From positions 450,513 to 514,512 of the forward strand of contig NZ_QPJS01000001.1 in NCBI RefSeq assembly GCF_003337435.1: a stretch of 64,000 nt of DNA. Reading direction: 5' to 3'. A program made the translations under genes and the position numbers. Positions 45,228 through 53,564 of this stretch are shown piece after piece. A model generated the notes under the pieces. The model had not been told where the DNA came from. It ran no database searches and saw only the letters and a program-made list of their open reading frames with translations. Numbering within the stretch: position 1 is the first letter of the stretch; every line of letters starts with the position of its first letter. This stretch comes from Schleiferia thermophila. Lineage in GTDB: Bacteria; Bacteroidota; Bacteroidia; Flavobacteriales; Schleiferiaceae.

Positions 45228-45386
45228 ATGAAAAATTTACTGACTTTTGGCTTGTTGCTCCTTGGATTTGCTGTGGTGGCTCAACCTGGAATGCCTAACA
45301 ATCCTACTCCGATCGATGGTCTGACAGGCCTATTGGTGGTCGGTGGAGCCATCATTGGATTTCGGAACAGAAACAAAATAAGGTAA
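45228..45386 (+). CDS. PID-CTERM type small secreted protein
   Basis: 52 residues. A signal peptide (MKNLLTFGLLLLGFAVVA) is followed by a short spacer QPGMPNNPT, then PIDGLTGLLVVGGAIIGF and a basic end RNRNKIR. The layout of PID, hydrophobic helix and basic tail is that of the PID-CTERM sorting signal of Bacteroidota, a proposed exosortase substrate type. The ATG lies two bases after the stop of the T9SS cargo gene, so both share a message, and a strong hairpin follows. Almost nothing besides the two targeting signals is present, so its role is unknown. Confidence 0.7.
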   Translation: MKNLLTFGLLLLGFAVVAQPGMPNNPTPIDGLTGLLVVGGAIIGFRNRNKIR

Positions 45387-45406
45387 TCGATAATTGCAGG
45401 AAAAGA

Positions 45407-45440
45407 AAAATCCGGCTCTGTGAAAGAGCCGGATTTTCAG
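45407..45440. terminator. Strong bidirectional hairpin terminator
   Basis: AAAATCCGGCTCT (45407-45419) and AGAGCCGGATTTT (45425-45437) form a perfect 13-bp stem with a 5-base loop, with T on either 3' side. It lies between the PID-CTERM gene and the convergent guanylyltransferase gene and can serve both. Confidence 0.88.
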
Positions 45441-45502
45441 AAGTTGGCCGCATATTCTCAAAAAAAGGTGTTATTGATTCATACAACATCCTGCGTCTTT
45501 TT

Positions 45503-46588
45503 TTAAACAAATTGGTCTCCGGCCTTGATTTTTACTACGTTTACAAAGTTTTTGATCAGTTGCTCATTTTCACGGCGACAAATCAGCAATGCGTGGGGTG
45601 TATCCACTATAATGTATTCGTTTAATCCGTCAATCACAGCTACTTTGTTACCTTCTATGCTGATGATGTTTTTACAGGTGTCGTGGGTAAAGATGTGCTT
45701 GCCCACCCTGGCATTGCCGCAATCATCCCAGGCAAGGTGGTCGTACAGCGAGCCCCAGGTGCCCAGGTCGCTCCACGATAGATCGGCCGGAATCACATGT
45801 ACATTATCGGCTTTTTCCATGATCCCGTAATCAACGCTTTGATTTTCACAGGAGGGATACACCTTTGCAATATATTCTGTTTCTTTGTTGGTGTTAAAAT
45901 ACTGCAGTCCACGTTCGAAGGTCTGATGAATTTCAGGCAAATGCTTTTTAAATGCACTGCGACAAGCTTTTACTGACCAAATGAAAATGCCGGCATTCCA
46001 AAGGAAATCTCCGCTATCCAAAAACATTTTTGCCAGCTCCTTATTGGGTTTTTCAGTAAAGGTTTTAACTTTTCTGATTTCGGGATGTATGGAGGGGCCC
46101 GGCAGATATTGGATGTATCCATAGCCTGTATCAGGTCGGGTGGGCTTGATGCCAATGGTGAGCAGGACATCAGAAGTCTGCGATAGGGATAGTCCCAATC
46201 TGGCGATGCGCTCAAATTCCGCCTCTTTCAATATCAGGTGGTCACTTGGGCAGATCAGTACTGAAGCATCTGGATTTTTTGCAAAAATTTTATACACGGC
46301 ATACGCTATAGCCGGAGCAGTGTTTCTCCTGGCCGGCTCTGCCATGATGTTTGAAGGTGGAATTTCGGGCAGCTGGGTCTTTACCTCTTTGATGTAGTCG
46401 GCACTAGTGGAAATGAGTATGTTATCTGCAGGACATATTCTTTTGACACGGTCAAACGTTTGCTGTATCAAAGTTCGGCCGGTACCTAAAATATCGTGAA
46501 ACTGCTTGGGATGTGCTTGTGTGCTGGCTGGCCAGAATCTTGAACCAACTCCCCCGGCCAGAATCACGGAAAAAAAATTTGAATTCAT
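45503..46588 (-). CDS. Mannose-1-phosphate guanylyltransferase
   Basis: 361 residues. It makes GDP-mannose from GTP and mannose 1-phosphate for polysaccharide or GDP-fucose synthesis. The nucleotide-binding start is VILAGGVGSRFWPAS with PKQF, then NTAPAIAYA, CPSDHLI, FTEKPN, WNAGIFIW, DYGIMEK and LSWSDLGTWGSLY. It is the single-domain short form with no fused phosphomannose isomerase. The gene starts with ATG at 46588 and has a possible own promoter. It may work with the decarboxylase and O-antigen ligase genes of this window. Confidence 0.93.
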   Translation of the reverse strand: MNSNFFSVILAGGVGSRFWPASTQAHPKQFHDILGTGRTLIQQTFDRVKRICPADNILISTSADYIKEVKTQLPEIPPSNIMAEPARRNTAPAIAYAVYKIFAKNPDASVLICPSDHLILKEAEFERIARLGLSLSQTSDVLLTIGIKPTRPDTGYGYIQYLPGPSIHPEIRKVKTFTEKPNKELAKMFLDSGDFLWNAGIFIWSVKACRSAFKKHLPEIHQTFERGLQYFNTNKETEYIAKVYPSCENQSVDYGIMEKADNVHVIPADLSWSDLGTWGSLYDHLAWDDCGNARVGKHIFTHDTCKNIISIEGNKVAVIDGLNEYIIVDTPHALLICRRENEQLIKNFVNVVKIKAGDQFV

Positions 46589-46616
46589 CAGGATGTATGC
46601 TATTCTGGTTTATCGG

Positions 46617-46624
46617 CAAAGGTA
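46617..46624 (-). promoter_or_regulatory. Putative -7 box of the guanylyltransferase gene
   Basis: The minus strand reads TACCTTTG, full match to TAnnTTTG, 28 bases before the ATG at 46588, in the 117-bp gap after priA. Confidence 0.48.
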
Positions 46625-46705
46625 TCCAGAAAGCAAGAATAGGGTGGGGCAGTTTTCCTGAAAATTGAAGGTGAACAAAAGGTAGAAATCTCCTATTGGC
46701 TTATG

Positions 46706-49153
46706 CTAGGCATCTACCTCAAAGAAAAATTTCACCGTTTTGTATTCAGGATGCGTAAAAAAATCAAGGCAAACAGACCAGATCTGTCTCTTCGTTTTGA
46801 GGTAGGATTTGTTTCTGGGAATTTTCAGAAATATTCCCATCCGATAATAGTTGTTTACTCTGTTCACCGGTGGAAATTCAGGTCCGATGACCAAGATTTC
46901 GCTAACCGATTTGAGCATCGATGTCAACTCGATGGAAGCTTTTTGAAGCAACTTCAAATCTTTGTGCCTTAGCATCAGATGAATCATTCTGACAAAAGGA
47001 GGATACAAAAATGTTTTTCGCTCCTGGCTCTGCCACTCATAAAATGCCTTGTAATCATGCGTCTTAACAAATGTAAGTACTGGATGTCCGGTATTGTAAG
47101 TTTGAATAAAAACTTTTCCTACCTGTCCGCTGCGGCCGCTGCGGCCAGCTACCTGTTCCAGCAGTTGAAAAGCTCTTTCATGCGCTCTATATTCGGGAAA
47201 GTAGAGCAAATTGTCGGCATTGACCACACCAACCACTTCTACCTTGGTAAAATTCAAACCTTTGGTCACCATTTGTGTGCCTACCAGGATGTCTATTTGT
47301 CCAGACTCCATATCGGTCAGCATCTTGTTGTATCTTTTTTTGCTCTGGGCGGTATCCAGATCAAGTCGTTCTATCCGGGCTCCCGGAAACAGTGAGGACA
47401 ATTCATCTTCTATTTGTTCGGTGCCTGCACCCAGCATTTTCAGATGAATGCTTCCACATACCACGCACGCCGGTGGAATGCTTTTTTCCCTTCCACAATA
47501 GTGGCATTTAAGGCGGTGTACAGCTTTGTGGATGGTAAGGGAAATGTCGCATCGATCGCACATCTGAACTGTACCGCAATCTTCACATATCAGCTTAGGC
47601 GAGTATCCACGGCGGTTTTGAAAGATGATGGTTTGCTTTTTTCTGCGCAGTGCATCGTCGATAGCTTCGATGAGGGTCTGGCTGAAGTTGCCTTTCATGC
47701 GGTTTTTTTTCTTTTCTTCGCGGATGTTTATCAGGTGGACTTCGGGTAGTTGTAGGCCTTCGTACCGCTGGTGGAGCTCGATCAATCCATATTTGCCCTG
47801 GAGTGTATTGAAATAGCTTTCTACCGACGGGGTAGCCGTTCCCAGCAGTACATGAGCTCCAAAGAGTGTAGCCAGATAAATAGCTGAATCTCTTCCCTGA
47901 TATCGCGGATTTGGGGCATCTTGTCTATAGGAGGAGTCGTGCTCTTCATCAATGATGATAAGCTTTAGGTTGCTGAAGGGTAAAAAAATGGCACTCCTTG
48001 CTCCGACGACCAGTTGACTTCCCGGATCGTTTTTTCGTACTGATTCCCATACATCAGAGCGCTCCCGGTCCGTCATGCGGCTGTGGTATAAACTTACTCT
48101 CTCCCCAAAAAAATGCCTCAGACGGTTAATAAGCTGTGTGGTAAGTGCAATTTCGGGTACGAGCATAAGACATTGGCCCCCTGATTTTTCGATTTCTTTC
48201 ATAAGGTGTACATACAGCTCAGTTTTGCCACTGGATGTGATGCCATGCAGAAGAGCTATTTTGTTCTCAGCAAAGGTTTTTAGTATTTTTTCGTATGCCT
48301 CCTGCTGTGCCTCAGTGAGTTTAGCTGCTTGTACTCCACTTCTGGAAAACAATGCCGATTCTTTTATCTCCCGGATTTCCAGAATATTTTTTCGAACTAA
48401 TGCATCGAGCGCAGCTATGGTACTGGTTGATCTGTTCAGCAGCATTTCCCTGGTGATGAACAAATGTCCCTCAGCTTGAAGCTGGTAATAAGCCAATACG
48501 ATATTTTGTTGTGCCTTTGCTTTTGTTTTAGGGTGGAGGATGGCTTCAATTTCCTTTTTTTTATGCGCGTTTATGTGCACTACTTTAATCCACTTCTCAA
48601 GCGAATGATATTTAATGGATTCTTTAATGCCTAAGACGCCAATGTCAACCAGTTTTTTAGCGCGCTTTGCTGCTGCTGTGCCATATTGTTTTACAAGGTC
48701 GTTTAGTGTGGTTTCGGGTGAGTTCCTGGTGATGGTAAGTATTTCCCTGTCTTCTGCTTCCAGATTTTCATCCCAGTATTCTTCTTCAATCAAGCACTGA
48801 AGCTGTGTTTCACTTTCCAGCTTTAGTCGGGAGGGCAATGCTACATTCATCACCTCCCCGGGGGTACACATATAATACTCTGCCATCCATTGCCAGAACT
48901 GTAAGTTTCGAACATCGTCAATCACAGGGCCCAAAACTTCCAGAATTTGCTTTGGTTCATAGTTGTCCGGGGCATTGTTGTGTAATCGGATAACGATTGC
49001 AGAATAAATTTTTCGGGGGCCAAACTGCACAAGCACCCGTGTACCGATCCTGATGTGTGGACTCAACTCGGTGGGGATTTCGTAAGTAAATCCGTTGGCC
49101 AGTGGTCTGGGCAGTAAAACTTCAGCAAACCGAAACCCGACGAGGTGGCTCAA
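46706..49153 (-). CDS. priA: Primosomal replication helicase PriA
   Basis: 815 residues. It reloads the replisome at stalled forks. Order: DNA-binding domain (1-110, LPRPLANGFTYEIP), winged helix, Walker A HGITSSGKTELY, Walker B IIDEEHDSSY, GTATPSVES, zinc region CEDCGTVQMCDRCD and CHYCGREK...CVVCGS, and helicase motif VI QVAGRSGRSG. No ATG is available near the conserved start. A TTG at 49153 opens the family-like SHLVGFRFAEVLL; a stop lies five codons further up, so a non-ATG start is required. It follows recR by 5 bp. Confidence 0.94.
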   Translation of the reverse strand: MSHLVGFRFAEVLLPRPLANGFTYEIPTELSPHIRIGTRVLVQFGPRKIYSAIVIRLHNNAPDNYEPKQILEVLGPVIDDVRNLQFWQWMAEYYMCTPGEVMNVALPSRLKLESETQLQCLIEEEYWDENLEAEDREILTITRNSPETTLNDLVKQYGTAAAKRAKKLVDIGVLGIKESIKYHSLEKWIKVVHINAHKKKEIEAILHPKTKAKAQQNIVLAYYQLQAEGHLFITREMLLNRSTSTIAALDALVRKNILEIREIKESALFSRSGVQAAKLTEAQQEAYEKILKTFAENKIALLHGITSSGKTELYVHLMKEIEKSGGQCLMLVPEIALTTQLINRLRHFFGERVSLYHSRMTDRERSDVWESVRKNDPGSQLVVGARSAIFLPFSNLKLIIIDEEHDSSYRQDAPNPRYQGRDSAIYLATLFGAHVLLGTATPSVESYFNTLQGKYGLIELHQRYEGLQLPEVHLINIREEKKKNRMKGNFSQTLIEAIDDALRRKKQTIIFQNRRGYSPKLICEDCGTVQMCDRCDISLTIHKAVHRLKCHYCGREKSIPPACVVCGSIHLKMLGAGTEQIEDELSSLFPGARIERLDLDTAQSKKRYNKMLTDMESGQIDILVGTQMVTKGLNFTKVEVVGVVNADNLLYFPEYRAHERAFQLLEQVAGRSGRSGQVGKVFIQTYNTGHPVLTFVKTHDYKAFYEWQSQERKTFLYPPFVRMIHLMLRHKDLKLLQKASIELTSMLKSVSEILVIGPEFPPVNRVNNYYRMGIFLKIPRNKSYLKTKRQIWSVCLDFFTHPEYKTVKFFFEVDA

Positions 49154-49158
49154 GATGT

Positions 49159-49785
49159 TCAGATTTTAAGGGAATTTTCAAAAGGAACTCTGTTTAGAAT
49201 ACTTCTTCCCAGTGTGATTTCGTCGGCGTATTCCAACTCTTCACCTATGGCAACTCCTCGGGCTAATGCAGAGATTGTGATGGGTAAGTGTTTGAGCTTT
49301 TTGTATACATAAAAGGCAGTTGTATCGCCCTCAGCCGTGGCCGGCAGGGCTACGATTACTTCTTCACAGCCTGTTTTCTCCACTCTTTCGGGCAGGTCGG
49401 CTACATATAGGTCCTGTGGACCCACACCTGCCATTGGATTAATCACACCCCCCAGCACATGGTAATACCCTTTAAATTGGCCGGTGTTTTCTATAGCCAA
49501 TACATCTCTCACATCTTCTACCACACAAATCCTGGTGCTGTCTCTCCTCTCATCTGCACATATCTGGCATATATCGCTTTCGGATATGTTGTGACACCGT
49601 TGACACTGTTTAGTTTCGGTTGCCAGGCTGTGTATGGATTCGGCCAGACTCAGTCCAAACTCTGGTCCTTTGGCCAATATATGTAAAGCTAGTCTGATAG
49701 CACTTTTTCGTCCGATTCCCGGAAGCTTGGCCAATTCTCCTACGGCTCTTTCCAATGTACGGGAAGGCAGGCTTTGTTCGTTCAT
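49159..49785 (-). CDS. recR: Recombination mediator RecR
   Basis: 208 residues. With RecO it loads RecA on SSB-coated gaps. It has the N-terminal helix-hairpin-helix (ELAKLPGIGRKSAIRLALH), the zinc motif CQRCHNISESDICQIC, and the TOPRIM domain with CVVEDVRDVLAIE and YHVLGGVINPMAGVGP. The C-terminal Walker-like GVAIGEELEYADEITLGRS is typical. The gene is 5 bp before priA on the same strand, so two fork-repair genes share a message. Confidence 0.96.
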   Translation of the reverse strand: MNEQSLPSRTLERAVGELAKLPGIGRKSAIRLALHILAKGPEFGLSLAESIHSLATETKQCQRCHNISESDICQICADERRDSTRICVVEDVRDVLAIENTGQFKGYYHVLGGVINPMAGVGPQDLYVADLPERVEKTGCEEVIVALPATAEGDTTAFYVYKKLKHLPITISALARGVAIGEELEYADEITLGRSILNRVPFENSLKI

Positions 49786-50106
49786 CTGTTTTGATTGCGC
49801 AGGTTTATGACTGCAAATTACCGGATTTTTGACTACATCCCATCCTCTTATATTTCCAATTCAGAGATTGTGAAAATGTTTTTGGATTTTACACAGAAAA
49901 GAAAATCATCTGGAGCTGACTTAGTCTGTCCAAAAAGACGGATAGAAGCCTGATGCCTCCGGGATAATTTTGCTCGGTTTTGGTTTTGAGCTGGCCAGTT
50001 GTTTCGTATCATACTTATATATATTGAATGGGCTATTTTGCAAATTACTGATTTCAGTTCAACGACGATACGGGAAATTAGCTGTTCTAACCACAGCCTC
50101 CAGCAG
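49786..50106. other. Divergent intergenic region upstream of recR
   Basis: About 320 bp without a clear gene. TAATTTTG at 49965-49972 (plus) matches the -7 consensus and may drive the small membrane protein gene. No strong hairpin or RNA gene is seen. Confidence 0.45.
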
Positions 50107-50577
50107 ATGTATTATCGTGAAGTGCAGCGATTCAATCAATGGTATTTCATTGTACTGCATCTTCTCATTCTGGGGACTGGTATTTTGATTTTGTATTCAG
50201 AATACTTAGCTAAACCGGTAACCAATCCTACGGATCCCGAACCTTTCCTATTCTTTGTATTGTTGGTACTGATCAACATTTTTTTGATATGTATTCAACT
50301 GGAGGCGGTGTTAAGTGAAAAAGGGATGAGCGTTCGATATTTTCCTTTCGCTTCTGAATTTCACCCCTGGGAAAATATTCAGCAAGTTGAGGTTGTAACA
50401 CTGCCATTTAGTGGTCCGGGCATCCGGTGGTCTGATGATTACGGTTTGATATACAATGTAAGAGGAATTAAAGGTGTTTTTGTCATCTGCCACAACGGCG
50501 AAAAATACATCATTGGTTCTTCCAATCCGAAAAAACTGGCTATGGAAATTCGCAAAAGGCTAACAAGAGGAATGTGA
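50107..50577 (+). CDS. Unknown membrane protein with PH-like C-terminal domain
   Basis: 156 residues from the ATG at 50107. Two hydrophobic helices (about 14-31 and 46-66) are separated by TNPTDPEP. The soluble C-terminal part has PWENIQQVEVVTLPFSG and YIIGSSNPKKLAMEIRKRL, a pattern seen in bacterial PH-domain membrane proteins, which is inference from form only. I do not recognise a function. The frame is open further upstream to a TTG at 49999, but nothing there looks conserved. It ends 7 bp before the transporter gene, so the pair may form an operon. Confidence 0.62.
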   Translation: MYYREVQRFNQWYFIVLHLLILGTGILILYSEYLAKPVTNPTDPEPFLFFVLLVLINIFLICIQLEAVLSEKGMSVRYFPFASEFHPWENIQQVEVVTLPFSGPGIRWSDDYGLIYNVRGIKGVFVICHNGEKYIIGSSNPKKLAMEIRKRLTRGM

Positions 50578-50584
50578 TATTTCT

Positions 50585-51469
50585 TTGCCAAAAAATTTTA
50601 CCCAAGTGATTTGGTTTTTGCTAAGCGTATTCTGCTCCGTTTCAATTTTTTTGATTTTCAGGTTTTTTCCAAAATATGAGGTAAATACATTCCGAGCTAT
50701 AGTAGTCAACTATGTAGTGGCATTTACACTCGGGATGTGGATTTACCTGGGTAAGGGGCAACGCATTCCCGGCGACCTTGGGTATTGGCCTTTTGTGGTG
50801 TTGATTGGCTTTTTGTTCATAACGCTTTTTGGGTTGATGGCCAGCGTCACACAGATGTATGGAATTACGGTAGTTTCCATAACTGTGAAAATGTCACTGG
50901 CTATACCTGTATTGTTTTCCTTGTTGTATTTCGGCGAAAAATTAACGGTCTGGAATTTTGCCGGTATTGTTCTGGCTTTTCCTGCCCTTGTGCTTAGTAC
51001 GTATCAAAAGTCGTCCGATACCGGAAGATTTCGACTTGGCTGGATGCCGGTGGTCTTGTTTCTTGGCAGTGGTCTGCTGGACAGCTTGCTGAAGCTTGTG
51101 CAGCAGACCTATCTGACAGAGGCTACTTCATCGCTTTTTTCTGCATTGTGTTTTGGAAGTGCATTTGTATTTGGATTGGTCTATCTGGTGCACCAAAAGG
51201 TCAGTTTTGGCATGCCTTTGATGGATGTTCGCTCGTTAGTAGGTGGAATTGTATTGGGAATTCCCAATTACGGCTCTATTTACTTTCTGGTCAAGGCATT
51301 GCAGATACCCGGAATGGACGGTGCAAGGGCTTTTCCCATTAACAACATGGGAATTGTGATCGTATCTGCTTTGGTTTCGGTTTTATTTTTTGGAGAGCGT
51401 TTCACTTTGGCAAGAAGCACAGCTGTAGGTCTTGCTGTGGCAGCCATTCTGTTGATGAGCCTGTCCTGA
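50585..51469 (+). CDS. EamA/DMT-family transporter
   Basis: 294 residues, about ten membrane helices in two homologous halves, the fold of the drug/metabolite transporter superfamily. The helix-end motifs TVKMSLAIPVLFSLLYFGEKLTVW and AFPINNMGIVIVSALVSVLFFGERFT are the paired EamA repeats. The substrate is unknown. An upstream in-frame stop at 50561 and the absence of any ATG before residue 50 make TTG at 50585 the likely start. It follows the small membrane protein gene by 7 bp and converges on the sigma-54 regulator gene. Confidence 0.85.
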   Translation: MPKNFTQVIWFLLSVFCSVSIFLIFRFFPKYEVNTFRAIVVNYVVAFTLGMWIYLGKGQRIPGDLGYWPFVVLIGFLFITLFGLMASVTQMYGITVVSITVKMSLAIPVLFSLLYFGEKLTVWNFAGIVLAFPALVLSTYQKSSDTGRFRLGWMPVVLFLGSGLLDSLLKLVQQTYLTEATSSLFSALCFGSAFVFGLVYLVHQKVSFGMPLMDVRSLVGGIVLGIPNYGSIYFLVKALQIPGMDGARAFPINNMGIVIVSALVSVLFFGERFTLARSTAVGLAVAAILLMSLS

Positions 51470-51486
51470 GAGGTTGGATTGTGGTT

Positions 51487-52644
51487 TTATATGTATTTTT
51501 TAGCCTCTTCCAAGGTGATGGTACTGCTGCCAAGTATCATCAGGCGCTCTACTACATTTCGAAGCTCCCTTATGTTGCCTGTCCATGGCAGTTGCTGCAA
51601 ATAGCTGATGGTATCGGGTGCAAAGGTTTTCATGGGGAGGCCTTGTTCTTCAGCGATTTTTGCAGAAAAATGCTCTACCAGTAAGGGGATGTCATCGACT
51701 CTTTCCGAAAGTTTGGGCATTTTGACGATGATGACTGACAGACGATGGTAGAGGTCTTCTCTGAAGTTTCCTTTGGAAATTTCGTCTTGCAGATTTTTGT
51801 TGGTGGCAGCAATTACACGTACATCTACGGTGATGTCCTTATCACCTCCCACGGGAGTGATTTTATTTTCCTGGAGAGCGCGTAGCACTTTTGCCTGAGC
51901 GGAGAGGCTCATATCTCCTATTTCATCGAGAAAAAGGGTGCCACCATCGGCAAGTTCAAATTTGCCCTTTCGGTCTTTCACTGCCGAGGTAAAAGCTCCT
52001 TTTTTATGTCCGAAGAGTTCACTTTCAATGAGTTCAGAGGGTATGGCGGCACAGTTTACTTCTACAAAAGGTCCTGAATTTCGGTTGGATTTTTCATGGA
52101 TTTGACGGGCTACGAGCTCTTTGCCAGTTCCATTGGCACCGGTGATGAGTACCCGCGCATCCGTAGGAGCAATTTTGTCGATCATGTCGCGCACGCTATT
52201 TAGCGCTTCACTTTGTCCGACCATTTGATATTGCTTGCTGACCTTCTTTTTTAGGATTTTGTTTTCTGTCAGCAGGTTTTTCCGGTCGAGCGCATTGCGC
52301 ACCGTGTTGAGCAGGCGGTTCAGATCGGGTGGTTTTGACAGATAATCGTAAGCACCGGTTTTAATGCACTCTATGGCTGTATCCATATCGCCGTGGCCTG
52401 AAATCATCACTACTTGTGTGTCAGGTGAGTACTCGCGATAGTATTTCAACACTTCCACTCCATCGATGCCTGGCATTTTAATATCGCAAAGCAACAGGTC
52501 ATAAAAGTTGTCGCCGGCCATGTCAATGGCCTGCTGGCCGTTTTCAGCTTCGTCGATATGATATTTTTTGTTTTCGTTGAGCAGAATGTCGCGCAGGACT
52601 TTTCGGATTGCCTTTTCGTCTTCTACAATAAGGATTCTTGCCAT
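51487..52644 (-). CDS. Sigma-54 activator response regulator without DNA-binding domain
   Basis: 385 residues. Receiver domain 1-120 with phospho-site motif LLLCDIKMPGIDG and Lys in LSKPPD. AAA+ domain from about 140: Walker A GANGTGKE, GAFTSA in place of GAFTGA, Walker B GGTLFLDEIGDM and the Arg-finger region REDLYHRLSV. The protein ends with IRELRNVVERLMIL and a few more residues, so the C-terminal Fis-type helix-turn-helix of NtrC proteins is missing. Such short forms are common in Bacteroidota. It may activate RNA polymerase from solution or act with another DNA-binding partner. The ATG at 52644 overlaps the end of the Ppx gene by 22 bp. No histidine kinase is adjacent. Confidence 0.9.
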   Translation of the reverse strand: MARILIVEDEKAIRKVLRDILLNENKKYHIDEAENGQQAIDMAGDNFYDLLLCDIKMPGIDGVEVLKYYREYSPDTQVVMISGHGDMDTAIECIKTGAYDYLSKPPDLNRLLNTVRNALDRKNLLTENKILKKKVSKQYQMVGQSEALNSVRDMIDKIAPTDARVLITGANGTGKELVARQIHEKSNRNSGPFVEVNCAAIPSELIESELFGHKKGAFTSAVKDRKGKFELADGGTLFLDEIGDMSLSAQAKVLRALQENKITPVGGDKDITVDVRVIAATNKNLQDEISKGNFREDLYHRLSVIIVKMPKLSERVDDIPLLVEHFSAKIAEEQGLPMKTFAPDTISYLQQLPWTGNIRELRNVVERLMILGSSTITLEEAKKYI

Positions 52645-53564
52645 GGGCATTGGTTGTTAAGGATTTGATACATCACCCCTTCTTTAAGGGCAAAGGTCGA
52701 CAACATCACAGTAGGGACGGATACGTTGAGCAACACCATTTCCAGCTGCAAAGCAGACATGTGGATGGTGTCGGCCCGCATAGATTCCATACCGGGTATT
52801 TGCAGCCTGAACTGCTCGTTTTCTCTGATAAGCTGATGGATTAGCTCCAGGAGATCGCTCACCGGAAGAATAAAACCGTTGCCGGGTTTATCATAAATTT
52901 TTTGTTTGAAGGCCAGGATCTGGGCAAAAGTATCAAATGAGCCTGATGAACCCACCAATATCTGGGGCTTATGATGGGCACACACTTCAAACAAATCCTC
53001 CAACTCGTCGCGCAGATACTGCCGAATGGCGCCTAATTCATCGGCTTCGGGAGGATCGGCGGGCTTAAACATCTCAATTAATCTGCTTCCACCTATAGGA
53101 TAGCTCTTTTTCCAAAGCAACTGTGCGGGATCTGCCAGTATGAATTCGGTGCTTCCGCCACCGATGTCCATGATGAGGAATTTTTGATTGACCATTCCTC
53201 TGATGGAATTTTTTACTCCCTCATATATGATGGAAGCTTCCGTTTCTCCGTCGATTACATTTATTGTGATGCCGGTAGTGTTAAGTACGGCCTTCACAAA
53301 ATCAGCTCCGTTTTCGCTGGTTCTGACGGCTGAAGTTGCCAGGGCGTAGATCTTCTTAACCCCTAACTCCAGGCAGGTTCGCCGGTGCATTTGTATGGCT
53401 TCTACTCCTCGGGAAAATGCATCGGGTTGTATGACGCGTTTTCCTAAACCACCTTTGCCAAGTTTTACAGGTATTTTGGTATTGTATAAAATTTTTCCCT
53501 CAGGTACTTCGAAAATTAATAAGTTAAAGGTATTGGTTCCCAGGTCTATGACTGCCACATTCAT
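52623..53564 (-). CDS. Ppx/GppA family phosphatase
   Basis: 313 residues. The actin-like ATPase fold has AVIDLGTNTFNLLIFE (phosphate 1), LATSAVRTSENG, LIMDIGGGSTEFI (phosphate 2) and VGSSGSFDTFAQIL. Members hydrolyse polyphosphate from the end or convert pppGpp to ppGpp; the short single-domain form here is not decisive for either. The C-terminal HD-like domain of long Ppx is absent. It overlaps MscS (4 bp) before it and the sigma-54 regulator after it, which places phosphate-stress chemistry and regulation in one message. Confidence 0.9.
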   Translation of the reverse strand: MNVAVIDLGTNTFNLLIFEVPEGKILYNTKIPVKLGKGGLGKRVIQPDAFSRGVEAIQMHRRTCLELGVKKIYALATSAVRTSENGADFVKAVLNTTGITINVIDGETEASIIYEGVKNSIRGMVNQKFLIMDIGGGSTEFILADPAQLLWKKSYPIGGSRLIEMFKPADPPEADELGAIRQYLRDELEDLFEVCAHHKPQILVGSSGSFDTFAQILAFKQKIYDKPGNGFILPVSDLLELIHQLIRENEQFRLQIPGMESMRADTIHMSALQLEMVLLNVSVPTVMLSTFALKEGVMYQILNNQCPWQESLL

